Notes: generated by a model not told the origin, from the sequence alone. Positions 26,696 through 35,335 are shown, counted from the first letter of the stretch. The stretch: DNA of 64,000 nucleotides from Nostoc sp. 'Peltigera membranacea cyanobiont' 210A (GCF_002246015.1 NZ_NOLJ01000002.1:279902-343901), one strand, 5' to 3'. Numbers and translations are program-made.

Positions 26696-29107
26696 ATGAA
26701 CAAACCATTGCCGGAGAATGATGTGAAGATTTTAGTAATTGGAGCAGGAGTCAGTGGTCTAACAACTGCTATATGTCTAAGAGAGGCAGGTTTTAATGTT
26801 GTGATTGTTGCAGATCGTTTTGCCCCAAATTTAACCTCTATTGTGGCAGGTGCATTATGGGAATGGCCACCAGCAGTTTGTGGTCGTCATGGATCTCCTA
26901 GATCGCTGGAACGCTCTAAAGACTGGTGTATGACTACCTATAATAAATTCAAGAAAATACACACAGAGTTCGGTTCAGAAAAAACAGGGATTTATTTGAG
27001 GGATGGGTATTTCTATTTCAAGGATGTTTTGGAAAATCGACCTGCTGATCTGAGCAAAATGAATGAGTTGAAGGATAAAGTTGATGGATTTGAAAGAGGT
27101 TTACATATTGTCCAAAAAACGATTGATTTGAATTTTCAAGGAGGTATAAAAGATGCTTATAAACACATGGCTCCGATGACAAATACCGATGTTTACATGA
27201 ATTGGTTACTTCAGTATGTAAAGGATATTGGATGTGAGATTATCCAGGAGAAAATCACTGTCAATGTAGTTCAAAACGAACAGGAACTACTTAGCCGTTT
27301 TAATGCAAGGGCAATTGTTAATTGTGCTGGGCTAGGTTCAATAGCAACTACAGGGGATAGTTCCATGTATCCCGTGAGGGGCGCACTTGTCAGGGTTAAG
27401 AATCTAGGGAAAGTTGTCAAAGATGCTCATTGCATTTCCCATGAAGAATCTTCTTTAAATGAGCAAGACATCATTTTTATAGTTCCTAGAGGGGATGATT
27501 TGGTGGTATTAGGAGGATTAACACAGCAAGACCAATGGGGTACAGACCTATCTCTTGAGGTTCCAATTATTCGACAGATGTATGATGGTTGTTTAGAGTT
27601 TCTACCGGAATTAAAAGAACTCCCGCTAGATGAGAAGGAGCCTGTTAGGACTGGTTTACGACCATTAACATCGGAAAATGTTTGTGTGGAAAGAGTTTTA
27701 AACACACGCATATTTTATAATTATGGACATGGAGGGTCAGGCGTAACGTTGTCATGGGGATGTTCACAAGAAATTGTCCAGTTAGTACAACAAATGCTCC
27801 GCGAGGAGGCAAATCCAGTTGCTTTGCATAGTAGTAAGATAGATAGCAATAAGCAGAGTGTCTTTGTGCTACATGATATGCTTCTGAGCAAAACTGATTT
27901 TAGGCATATCTGCTCAGATAATAGAAATCTAGTTTTACTCTGTAGTAGGCGAGGACTCAGTGAGGTTGTACCCTCCCAGTATCAGTACTTGTCTATTGTG
28001 CAGATTGTAGAACCTTATAATTTACAAAATCTGTTCCAAACCTATCAACAGATTAAGGCTGACTATAAACTATTAGATGACAACTGCCGGATTGTCACCA
28101 ACGATGAGTATTCAGTGCTGTTAACTGCACAGTTGCGTGAAGCTCTAAATTTGCCGGGCGATCGCCCAACGATGATCCACCAGTTTACTGATAAGAGTTA
28201 CCTCAAATCTGCCCTCAAAAATTCCCTTATTCGGGTGCCCAAGTATCTGATTTTTGCTCAAGACCAATACCGTAAAGAGCCAGTTTCATACTTAAAGTTT
28301 GTTCTAGAAGAACTAGGTAATCACATTTTTATCAAACCAGTTATCGGAGCCGGATGTGAAAAAACCAGAAGAATCTATACTGTTGATGATTTGAAAGCTT
28401 GGTGTGAAAGCAATGTAAATTCAGATGAAGAATTTGAGTTGAATGAATTCATTAGAGGTCAGTTATACAATACAAGTGTTGTCATGAAAAACGGTCAGCC
28501 TTGTTATTTCGCTGCTTGCAAGCAGTATCGACCGAATGATGAGTTCATTTATGGTCATCAAATCGGCAATATTATTGTTAGAGAAGAAGAACCAGAATTT
28601 CAGAAACTCTGGCAATTTTCAAGTGATGTGTTAAAAAGTTTAGAACACGATTACCCTAAAAATGGTGTACTCAATATTGATTTATTGCTACCTTCTCTTA
28701 GCGAAGAAGCAATCCTAATGGAAGTAGCTGCACGCCCCCCTGAAGCGCTTGTATCAAGAATGTTTTATATATATCAGGGGATACGTCTAAACGAGTTACA
28801 TCTCCAATTACAGATTGGTGATTCGCCTGATATCATTCTCAAGGATAGAAATGAGTGGAAGTACAGTGCTTCCTCGATTCATCCAAAGCACAATGGTGTT
28901 GTTACAAAAATTGAGAAGCCAGTTCTCGAAAGTGATGTGGAAATTTATTGGCAGATTTATTTGGGAGAGAGACTGGAAAAATCACAAAGTATGAGGGATG
29001 TTGCTATTGCTATTCTTTTGAGCCATTATGACTTTTCAACCCTTCAAGAGGAATATCAGGTAGCCAATTCTACCAATTTCTACAATACTAAGAAAGATTT
29101 TTTCTAG
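26696..29107 (+). CDS. FAD-dependent D-amino-acid-oxidase-like domain fused to an ATP-grasp ligase domain
   Basis: The 803-residue protein has two parts. Residues 10 to about 370 are a DAO-type flavoenzyme: KILVIGAGVSGLTTAICLRE dinucleotide fold, GALWEWPPAVCGRHG, and the DAAO-like signature FYNYGHGGSGVTLSWGC near the end. Residues from about 480 to 715 are an ATP-grasp domain: KSALKNSLIRVPKYLIF, HIFIKPVIGAGCEKTRRIY, ELNEFIRGQLYNTSVVMKNG and the metal-site segment GVLNIDLLLP...ILMEVAARPPEA. The linker holds a region SVFVLHDMLL...VLLCSRRG like the pre-ATP-grasp fold. The combination would oxidise an amine or imino acid and ligate a carboxylate to an amine; the substrates are not known. A cupin gene follows. 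Cytosolic, with no signal peptide. Confidence 0.8.
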   Translation: MNKPLPENDVKILVIGAGVSGLTTAICLREAGFNVVIVADRFAPNLTSIVAGALWEWPPAVCGRHGSPRSLERSKDWCMTTYNKFKKIHTEFGSEKTGIYLRDGYFYFKDVLENRPADLSKMNELKDKVDGFERGLHIVQKTIDLNFQGGIKDAYKHMAPMTNTDVYMNWLLQYVKDIGCEIIQEKITVNVVQNEQELLSRFNARAIVNCAGLGSIATTGDSSMYPVRGALVRVKNLGKVVKDAHCISHEESSLNEQDIIFIVPRGDDLVVLGGLTQQDQWGTDLSLEVPIIRQMYDGCLEFLPELKELPLDEKEPVRTGLRPLTSENVCVERVLNTRIFYNYGHGGSGVTLSWGCSQEIVQLVQQMLREEANPVALHSSKIDSNKQSVFVLHDMLLSKTDFRHICSDNRNLVLLCSRRGLSEVVPSQYQYLSIVQIVEPYNLQNLFQTYQQIKADYKLLDDNCRIVTNDEYSVLLTAQLREALNLPGDRPTMIHQFTDKSYLKSALKNSLIRVPKYLIFAQDQYRKEPVSYLKFVLEELGNHIFIKPVIGAGCEKTRRIYTVDDLKAWCESNVNSDEEFELNEFIRGQLYNTSVVMKNGQPCYFAACKQYRPNDEFIYGHQIGNIIVREEEPEFQKLWQFSSDVLKSLEHDYPKNGVLNIDLLLPSLSEEAILMEVAARPPEALVSRMFYIYQGIRLNELHLQLQIGDSPDIILKDRNEWKYSASSIHPKHNGVVTKIEKPVLESDVEIYWQIYLGERLEKSQSMRDVAIAILLSHYDFSTLQEEYQVANSTNFYNTKKDFF

Positions 29108-29422
29108 CAGCCCGAAAGAAACTGTTTTTACAGCAGTGTTTGAGTTAAGAACCGAAAAATTACCACCTAAATGAGTAAATTTCAGTGCATTCTGCGCTTC
29201 TCTAGCAACAATACTTTTAACTCAGTCGATTTTAAGATAAGCTTTGTTGATTGATAAATGACTATAGAAAGAAGATAAAGTCCTCTTGTTTACATAGAGA
29301 ACTTCTGTTTAAATCTGAAATTTCCATCATTTCACGCGGTTCCTAGTAGTCTGCTAACCAAAAAAGTAAACTATCGACGGAAGCAGTAGGACAATGCCAG
29401 TCTAGAAAGAAGGCAATAACTA
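29108..29422. other. Intergenic between the fusion gene and the cupin gene
   Basis: This 315-bp gap has no frame or strong hairpin that I can support. A GGAAGCAGTAGGAC segment and an AGAAAGGC ribosome-site-like tract precede the cupin ATG. Confidence 0.35.
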
Positions 29423-29827
29423 ATGACTAGTAAAGTTGCTCAATTTACCATAGATTCTACCTATCTTGTTCTTGGGGAAAATGGTGATAGTACTCCAATC
29501 CCAGTAAGCGATCGCTTTTTTGCAGATTTGGAAAATAAATTTGGTGACTTCAAGGGAAAGCGGCTAGTTTCACACTTTACGTTCACTAAAGACTGGGAAA
29601 CTTGGGAAATGCACCCTGCTGGAGAAGAGTTTGTTTGTCTGCTTTCAGGTCAGGTCGATTTAATCTTGGAGCAAGACGAAGCGGAAAATAGGATATGCCT
29701 GAGTACTCCCGGCGCTTATGTCCTTATCCCTCGTGGAATATGGCATACAGCTAAAGTTGATACACCAAGTTCGATGTTATTCATCACTCCTGGTGAAGGA
29801 ACGCAGAATCGACCGAGAAGACAGTAG
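29423..29827 (+). CDS. Cupin-domain protein (134 aa)
   Basis: A single-domain cupin: motif 1 is WEMHPAGEEFVCLLSGQVDL (H and two E positions present) and motif 2 is PGAYVLIPRGIWHTAKV with the last histidine. The residues suit a single metal ion in a small beta-barrel. Such proteins act as isomerases, dioxygenases or sensors for a small metabolite. It lies 315 bp after the oxidase/ATP-grasp gene on the same strand and could belong with it. The C-terminal tail RPRRQ is basic. Confidence 0.85.
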   Translation: MTSKVAQFTIDSTYLVLGENGDSTPIPVSDRFFADLENKFGDFKGKRLVSHFTFTKDWETWEMHPAGEEFVCLLSGQVDLILEQDEAENRICLSTPGAYVLIPRGIWHTAKVDTPSSMLFITPGEGTQNRPRRQ

Positions 29828-29859
29828 GTGCGCCAAATTAGAATGAATACTAATTGCAA

Positions 29860-30275
29860 TCTGAAGCTTGCCAAAGAATACGAAGTTTTGTGACTCGAAC
29901 ATTACCTATATCCGGTCGCATCAGCAGGTTTACCCATTCACAAATGTAGCGCCACGCATCAGGCTTTGAGCCATCAAGCTCGGTAAAGTCATAAACCTGT
30001 GGTAGTTGCCCACTGGAAAGCGATTGTCCATTCCAGCGCACCACTTGTGGATCGCCAGATAAGCAACTGCACGCCCAACATAATGGGGCGTTTCAGAAAT
30101 GATGAAGTGCGGTTCCTTTGCGCTTGCGTCCTGCCAGTTAGCTTCACTCACTCCAAAATGATCGAGCATAAGTTCCGAGCGCAACCAGCCCGGAGTCAGC
30201 GCCACGGCAGTACATTGATGCGGTTTATATTATAGTTCTTGCGCTAATGCCCACGCCATGCGGCTGATGACAGAC
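29860..30275 (-). pseudogene. Short-chain dehydrogenase C-terminal remnant
   Basis: The frame SRMAWALAQEL meets a stop, then continues HQCTAVALTPGWLRSELMLD HFGVSEANWQ and ISETPHYVGRAVAYLA, then shifts to VRWNGQSLSSGQLPQVYDFT ELDGSKPDAWRY. This is the end half of a classical SDR (LxxHGITAVALTPGWLRSE type), with at least one stop and one frameshift. It overlaps the end of a VOC remnant. Confidence 0.8.
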
Positions 30276-30556
30276 TGCTTCAATATTATGCCCGTCTGGA
30301 TCAAGAACGAAAGCGGCATAGTAGTTAGGATGATAGTGAGTGCGAAAACCGGGCGCACCATTGTCTCGTCCACCAGCAGCTAAAGCTGCGTTGTAAAATG
30401 CCTCAACAGCAGCATGGTTGTGAACTCTGAACGCTACATGAACTCTTACAGAACCAGGATTACCGTGAGTAAGCCAGAATTCAGCTTCTGGCGGCTGACC
30501 GAAACCAGCAATATCGGTACTTCCAGTGGTAGAGGCTGAATACTCTGCAATGAGTA
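30229..30556 (-). pseudogene. VOC-family protein C-terminal remnant
   Basis: Reading STTGSTDIAGFGQPPEAEFW, VRVHVAFRVHNHAAVEAFYN, APGFRTHYHPNYYAAFVLDP and DGHNIEAVCH, this is the end of a glyoxalase/fosfomycin-resistance-type domain, including the C-terminal D-P-D-G-x-x-I-E motif. The first module is absent; the frame then runs across the SDR remnant and stops. Confidence 0.75.
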
Positions 30557-30563
30557 ACGGTCA

Positions 30564-31292
30564 TTAGGCAGAAGAAACTTTTTCAAGGAGGAAATCCAAA
30601 TTATCATTAGGATAGTACTCTTTTGTTTCTTCTCCGAACTTGAATAAATATATTGTTTTGTTGCCAATCAATCTGATTGATGAATCTTCAACTTTTAACA
30701 TTGCTCCTTCTTGCAACCCTACAACATAAATATCTGGATTTAAAACTAAAAACTCTTTGAGTCTTTGTTCTCTTGTTTCTCCATTGTGATTTGGAATTAC
30801 TGCATTTGTATAGTGGGGGTTGATTTGAAAAGGAACTAAATTCAACCCTTGAAAACTTATCGGTTCAATTATTGGCATATCATTACTTGTTTTGATGGTA
30901 GGACAAGCAACATTAGAACCTGCACTCCATCCGATATAAGGAGTTCCATTACTAACTTTATTTCTGATGTCCTCAAGTAGTTGAGTCTGGTGTAAGCAAT
31001 GTATTAAATGAAAAGTGTTTCCGCCTCCAACTACTACAGCTTCTGCGTTTTTAATTAATTCATGAGGATTTTCAACCAAATGAATAGCATCAACTTCATA
31101 ACCTATATCTTGAAATACTTTTTCAACTTTTTCGCTATACTGCTGATAAGTTGAAGTAACGGCTGCAAAAGGGATGAAAACTATTTTATTGACAGAGCTT
31201 CCTAAAAAGTTTTTAATTTCCTGACGAGGATAAAATAAGTATTCTTCACCGATATTTGTTGAATTACTAAGTAATAACAATCTTTTTGACAT
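30564..31292 (-). CDS. pepE: Peptidase E (alpha-aspartyl dipeptidase), family S51
   Basis: The 242-residue enzyme has the S51 nucleophile elbow YIGWSAGSNVACP (S123), the AVVVGGGNTFHLIHCL loop that precedes it and the INPHYTNA segment bearing the histidine. Class members hydrolyse dipeptides with N-terminal aspartate, using a Ser-His-acid arrangement on a class-I glutamine-amidotransferase-like fold. Length and motif spacing match bacterial PepE. It is cytosolic, with no signal peptide, and is transcribed towards the VOC/SDR remnants with no operon partner. Confidence 0.92.
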   Translation of the reverse strand: MSKRLLLLSNSTNIGEEYLFYPRQEIKNFLGSSVNKIVFIPFAAVTSTYQQYSEKVEKVFQDIGYEVDAIHLVENPHELIKNAEAVVVGGGNTFHLIHCLHQTQLLEDIRNKVSNGTPYIGWSAGSNVACPTIKTSNDMPIIEPISFQGLNLVPFQINPHYTNAVIPNHNGETREQRLKEFLVLNPDIYVVGLQEGAMLKVEDSSIRLIGNKTIYLFKFGEETKEYYPNDNLDFLLEKVSSA

Positions 31293-31334
31293 AAGTTATT
31301 TCCTATAGTTGTAATTATCTATACTAAACAATAG

Positions 31335-31560
31335 TTAATTTGCACTCGGTGTTGGTTGAGTAAACCAGTTCATAGCTTTTTGGGCGATCGCGCTCGGAAC
31401 TATGTGCAACCCGTTGAACTCATGATATTGTACGTCATAGCCTGCGTGTCTATAACTGCTACACAATGGGGGGACTGTACTGTTCAATAGGCAAAACTGT
31501 ATCCCATTTTCCCTGAGAAATAAACACAGACAGTTTCCCTTTTTGCCTGCCAAAAGCCAT
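31335..31560 (-). pseudogene. Carboxylesterase/phospholipase-type hydrolase remnant
   Basis: One frame reads GKLSVFISQGKWDTVLPIEQ (the aspartate region of a small carboxylesterase); a second frame gives HAGYDVQYHEFNGLHIVPSA and IAQKAMNWF (the catalytic His region, here LH in place of the usual GH). The start, the serine elbow and the common frame are lost. Confidence 0.65.
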
Positions 31561-31641
31561 AAATCCTGGTCAAAGGAGGCAAGGGGGCAGGGGGAACAAC
31601 TGAGACTGAGCTTGTACTTTGCCCCAGTTCAAGCTGTATCA

Positions 31642-32421
31642 CTATTGCTCAAGTTGACAAATAAAATCCAATATGAGTGATGTAAATTTTTCAGGATACC
31701 AGAGTCCCCATTCGTGGAAACCTTCTTCTACAGTAATTAATTTAGAGTCTGGAATAATTGCCGCCATTTCTTGAGCGTTACTTAATGGTGTAGTTAGGTC
31801 TTTTTCTGACCATAATAACAAACAGGGAGCTGAAATTTTTGGTAGTAGATGGTTGATATTTTCGTATAAAGAAATTAGCAATCCTTGAATGACATTTACT
31901 GTGTTGAACAACAAGTTATAGGAGAAAACCAAAGGAATATCAACTAATTTCAATCTGCGTCTTGGAAGAAACATTTGAGCCGTCATTTCGATTGCCCTTC
32001 GCGGTATCATCTCTGGTATAGATGGCGTGGGAAGTCCAGTACTATCTACCAGAATTAGACTTGTGACTTTTTCTGGAACAAGTGTAGATAAAGTAATGGC
32101 AATACCTCCGCCGAATGAGTGTCCTACTAGATGAAATTGTTGTAAATCCAAAACTTCCAGAAACGAAAGGAGACATTTGCTATAGCTAAGGTAATCGGGA
32201 AGTAGCCCAGAGTAAGTTGATCTCCTAAAACTGGGTAAGTCAGGAGCAATTATAGTATGGTGCTGTGCTAGTAGTTTCAGCACTTCTTGATAAGGCTCAG
32301 TAGAGATTCCCCAGCCGTGTAGCAATAAGATAGGGATTGAACTCGACTCCAACCTACTTTGCTGATAAAAAATAGTGCAATCTTGTAAATGTACCTGATG
32401 ATTAGTTAATTGGGATTTCAA
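31642..32421 (-). CDS. Alpha/beta hydrolase
   Basis: The 259-residue protein has an intact alpha/beta-hydrolase triad: S102 in LVGHSFGGG, D208 in LWSEKDLTTP and H236 in EEGFHEWG. The oxyanion HGWG is at residues 35-38. A cap of helices (roughly 140-190, MIPRRAIEMTAQMFLP) is present. The family includes esterases, haloperoxidases and C-C hydrolases; the substrate cannot be deduced. The upstream 800 bp are gene-poor and the downstream neighbour is an esterase remnant, so it appears monocistronic. Confidence 0.9.
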   Translation of the reverse strand: MKSQLTNHQVHLQDCTIFYQQSRLESSSIPILLLHGWGISTEPYQEVLKLLAQHHTIIAPDLPSFRRSTYSGLLPDYLSYSKCLLSFLEVLDLQQFHLVGHSFGGGIAITLSTLVPEKVTSLILVDSTGLPTPSIPEMIPRRAIEMTAQMFLPRRRLKLVDIPLVFSYNLLFNTVNVIQGLLISLYENINHLLPKISAPCLLLWSEKDLTTPLSNAQEMAAIIPDSKLITVEEGFHEWGLWYPEKFTSLILDFICQLEQ

Positions 32422-32610
32422 AACCGCAACCTCATTCGCTATGACTCGGTAAATTACTTCTACTGTGATGTAATAGTAGCAATGCCACAGAGTTGAGGAA
32501 ACTTTCTCAAGGATTATATAGGTATGACTTATACAAAGAAAGGAAGTTGCACTTAAGAAACTTAAATTAGTAGTACTTTTAGAAATTGCATCTGTTGCCT
32601 AATTTTGAAA

Positions 32611-32748
32611 ATGTCACGTGAACAAGCTCAAGAGTTTTTGCTGATGCTGTATAAGCAGATGATACGCCCGTTAGCGGTGATGAGAAGTTTGACTTGTAAT
32701 GAGGGTGTAGCGATATCGTTTGTGGCAGACACACCTCGCAAGCAATAG
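32611..32748 (+). CDS. Possible 45-aa small protein
   Basis: It starts MSREQAQEFLLMLYKQMIR. The spacing of M-S-x-E and F-L-x-x-L recalls Nif11-type leader peptides, but the rest (VMRSLTCNEGVAISFVADTP) does not contain the family's glycine region. No clear ribosome site. Unsupported by neighbours. Confidence 0.2.
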   Translation: MSREQAQEFLLMLYKQMIRPLAVMRSLTCNEGVAISFVADTPRKQ

Positions 32749-32780
32749 TTTATTGGTCTAGCACTAAACTTGGGTGTAAA

Positions 32781-32984
32781 TCAAGCCATCCATTCACTCC
32801 ACTGTGGCGCATCTGTTACCAGTTGAGCAAATTTATCTGGACTGACCTCCTCAAACTCCAGCATCACTCCTCAACGCCGATCACTCGTCAGGGCGCTGAG
32901 AAACTTTTTGACGGCATTAACTCCATATTCCACCTGACTTTTCCCGTTATCTCGTTGATTGAGCGATAAGCGAAGCTTAAGCAT
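32781..32984 (-). pseudogene. Unrecognised short gene with an in-frame stop
   Basis: Without the TGA at 32871-32873 the frame would give a 66-residue product, with helix-like VKKFLSALTSDRR and acidic VMLEFEEVSPDKFAQLV blocks. The rest is unrecognised; it looks like a decayed small gene. Confidence 0.3.
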
Positions 32985-33229
32985 AAAGGCTATCACTTAC
33001 TATACCTCTAGCCCAAAGCCCTATTCCTCGTGATTTATTGTCACTAATATTAAGTTATTGAGAATAAACTATAGTTTGAAACTCCTGCTAATTCGTGGTT
33101 TCATGACTTAACGGGAAAAGTCAGTTTCAAGATTCAGGGCAAGTGACGGCAAATCCATCTTCTGATTCATCTCGTCTACTATCTCTTCATGCTAGGTCGA
33201 ATAAAAACTTAGAGGGTGCTTAGAGTGTA

Positions 33230-33478
33230 ATGGCTCAGATTCGACCTACGCGACGACGCTTGATTCAACTACTTGAAGGAGCAAGTGTCCTGGCTTTTTT
33301 GGGCTGTAATCGGCAAGAGCAAGCAATGGTGACACTATATACCTTTGGTGACTCAATTTTAGATTGCGAACGATACAACGAGTTTGGTATTCACCCAGGT
33401 CAACTCCTTGTCCAAAATGATGATCGCTTGTTTCCTGAATTTCAAGGTCAGGATCTTACTTCACGTGCTGGGAGCTAA
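33230..33478 (+). pseudogene. SGNH/GDSL-type hydrolase, N-terminal fragment
   Basis: The frame starts with a basic, lipoprotein-like leader (TRRRLIQLLEGASVLAFLGC), then VTLYTFGDSILDCERYNEFG, the GDS block with the nucleophile serine, and HPGQLLVQNDDRLFPEF. It stops after 82 residues, long before the GxND and DxxH blocks (usual length over 200), so it is a 3'-truncated copy of an exported SGNH hydrolase. Confidence 0.65.
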
Positions 33479-33585
33479 TATCGTATAACAATATAAAATA
33501 CAGGTATTATCTGCTACTGATTGAACAAATGCTTGACTATCGGAATTAGGATTGAGAAATAACCTTTTAAGAAGTAGGAGTATTA

Positions 33586-34050
33586 ATGAGTTTACCAGTT
33601 AAAGAAATTGTATTAGCACCAGGACAAGGTAATCATTTAACTACTGGGAATAGTGAAATAACATTTAAGGTAGTTGGTGCTGATACTCATGGTCACTTGG
33701 GACTGTTTGAAAACTTAATACAGCCAGGTGGAACTGCTCCAGTGCTGCATATTCATCGACAAATGGAGGAAATGTTTTATGTTTTGTCAGGAGAAGTAGA
33801 AATTCAAGTTGGCAATCAGATAGTGCAGGGACAACCAGGAGCATTTGTGCTAGTTCCACGTAATACACCTCATACATTCGCTAACCGAGGAACTGTGCCT
33901 GCAAAATTATTAATCATGTTTTGTCCAGCAGGAGAACGCGAAAAATATTTTGAAGGGTTAGCTTTTCTTTTAAAGGATGGACAAACACCAGACAAGGAAG
34001 CTCTTGTAGAATTGATGCGAAAATTTGATCAAGAACCAGTAGAAATTTAA
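33586..34050 (+). CDS. Cupin-domain protein (154 aa)
   Basis: Motif 1 VLHIHRQMEEMFYVLSGEVE (H, H, E) and motif 2 PGAFVLVPRNTPHTFANRG (H) are intact, as in quercetinase/germin-like monocupins; ALVELMRKFDQE forms a C-terminal helix. It is probably a metal-binding dioxygenase, isomerase or small-molecule binder. The start ATG at 33586 has an AAGTAGGAG ribosome site. It stands alone, upstream of CRISPR leader 1, with no functional tie to it evident. Confidence 0.88.
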   Translation: MSLPVKEIVLAPGQGNHLTTGNSEITFKVVGADTHGHLGLFENLIQPGGTAPVLHIHRQMEEMFYVLSGEVEIQVGNQIVQGQPGAFVLVPRNTPHTFANRGTVPAKLLIMFCPAGEREKYFEGLAFLLKDGQTPDKEALVELMRKFDQEPVEI

Positions 34051-34090
34051 TTATCAGTTGTTGGTGAAAAGCAAGTAAACAGGCAACGCG

Positions 34091-34261
34091 ATGGTGCAGC
34101 AGATTAGCGATCGCATCAGTCGGTTAGGGAAAAACGAGAATTTAGAAGAAGCTGCCCGTACTGTGCTGAAGCGCTTGGGGGAGTTGAAGCGACCGTATTT
34201 GACTGCGGTGGAGGAGAAGCTGTTGGGTTTGATTGAGCGAGAATACGGGCTTGGAGATTAA
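34091..34261 (+). CDS. Possible 56-aa helical protein before CRISPR leader 1
   Basis: The frame reads MVQQISDRISRLGKNENLEE, AARTVLKRLGELKRPYL and EEKLLGLIEREYGLGD, which predicts two charged helices with a well-behaved composition. It stops 35 bp before the leader of array 1. It is not recognised and could equally be the tail of a decayed gene, since no strong ribosome site is visible. Confidence 0.35.
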   Translation: MVQQISDRISRLGKNENLEEAARTVLKRLGELKRPYLTAVEEKLLGLIEREYGLGD

Positions 34262-34296
34262 ATCTCCACAAACTCGTAGACAATAATAAATACACA

Positions 34297-34524
34297 TCTT
34301 ATGATTATGGAATCAGTTTGATGTTTGGCAAGTCGAAGCGGGGTCAAAAACCCTGGGGATCTGCCAAAATCGCCAGAACCTTGACAAGTAAATAGTTTCA
34401 CAGTTTCAGTACTAAGAAAAGTTGATAATTAGTGGCAATAAGAGCGGCTGAAATCGACCTATTTTTGAGGTTCGCCAAAATGCTTCCCAGGAAGCCTGCT
34501 CTGTAACAGTTTCAGCACCGAGCG
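34297..34524 (+). promoter_or_regulatory. CRISPR leader 1 (228 bp)
   Basis: It starts TCTTATGATTATGGAATCAG and ends directly at the first repeat. The blocks GGCAAGTCGAAGCGGGGTC, TCTGCCAAAATCGCCAGAAC, GCAATAAGAGCGGCTGAAA and TGTAACAGTTTCAG recur at the same offsets in the leaders at 51174 and 53532. All three are exactly 228 bp long. Leaders carry the pre-crRNA promoter and the spacer-insertion signal. Confidence 0.85.
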
Positions 34525-34755
34525 GTTTCCACTAACCAAATCCCCTCACGGGGACTGAAACATCATAATTTACAAACTGTTCGGGAGTCCAAAAAGCGTT
34601 TCCACTAACCAAATCCCCTCACGGGGGCTGAAACAGTAGTCGATGGTTTCCAAAGACTATTACCCCGCAAGGGGACTGAAACGCGAAGATAAAGCGAGTA
34701 GTTGCTGATGAATATGAAGTTTCCAAAGACTATTACCCCGTAAGGGGATTAAAAA
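34525..34755 (+). CRISPR. CRISPR array 1: chimeric, 4 repeats, 3 spacers
   Basis: Four 37-bp repeats start at 34525, 34598, 34646 and 34719. The first two have the form GTTTCCACTAACCAAATCCC...CTGAAAC (array-3 family). The last two have GTTTCCAAAGACTATTACCC (array-2 family), the final one being degenerate (ends GGATTAAAAA). Spacers are 36, 11 and 36 bp; the 11-bp spacer (AGTAGTCGATG) lies exactly at the switch of repeat type. The sensible reading is a deletion or recombination between two different arrays. Transcription is from the leader at 34297. Confidence 0.95.
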
Positions 34756-35053
34756 TCTAAAGATTAAGCAGGGTTTTCCTGGCACAATTGGCTAACAACT
34801 CTTTCGATTTCCTGTGTCATCCAATCAGAGCCGGTCTGGTTGTAAATCTGGACTAGAGATTGGTAGAACCACAAAGTTTTCTCTTTCCCAGCCCTAAAAT
34901 CAGACCAAATGACATCACCATGTTGTTGCCAATCAGTAAGCAAAGACCTAGCATTATGCAATTTATCTGCTAAAGATACTAGTCGAACAGAAGGTAAAGC
35001 ATAGCGCAATTTTTCTAAATATTGCTGCTTACGTTCTTGCCAGGGAGGTTTAG

Positions 35054-35206
35054 CCTGGATTTCTCACTTGTGAGAAATCCAAGGGGTGTGGGAGGTGTGG
35101 GAGGTGTGGGAGGTGTGGGAGGTGTGGGAGGATGGGGAAGAAGTCTTACCCCCCACACTCCCCACACTCCCCACACTCCTCTTCCACACTATGCGTGAGA
35201 AATCCG
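35054..35206. mobile_element. MITE-like hairpin element built of 9-bp tandem repeats (153 bp)
   Basis: It is flanked by a 7-bp direct repeat GGTTTAG (35047-35053 and 35207-35213). Its ends carry GGATTTCTCAC (35057) and the inverted GTGAGAAATCC (35195). Inside are five tandem copies of GGTGTGGGA (35085-35129), a short centre GGGGAAGAAGTCTTACCCC and about three inverted copies (CCACACTCC), so the whole can fold into one long hairpin. It has no coding capacity. Excision of the element plus one GGTTTAG rebuilds the HD gene frame (DTPPKP-PWQERKQ). Confidence 0.85.
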
Positions 35207-35335
35207 GGTTTAGGAGGTGTGTCCCACTCAGTACAGGCATCGATAATAGCCAAAACTGTTTCACCAAAGAGTTGATGGATGTCTTCACGAATGGGTTTGC
35301 CGCCTTGGTCTTCGACTGCATCATGCAAAAGAGCA

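Larger units (their letters stand above)
32422..33229. other. Gene-poor 808-bp region with two short broken frames
   Basis: A 45-codon frame (32611-32748, plus) begins MSREQAQEFLLMLYKQMIRP. A minus-strand frame of 68 codons (32781-32984) starts MLKLRLSLNQRDNGKSQVEY, has an in-frame TGA at 32871 and continues EFEEVSPDKFAQLVTDAPQW. Neither is recognised. The rest has no structure that I can name. Confidence 0.4.

Noticed and set aside
32611..32748. Nif11-type RiPP leader
   Set aside because: Only the first 15 residues fit loosely, with no glycine motif and no tailoring gene nearby; kept as a low-confidence small frame only.
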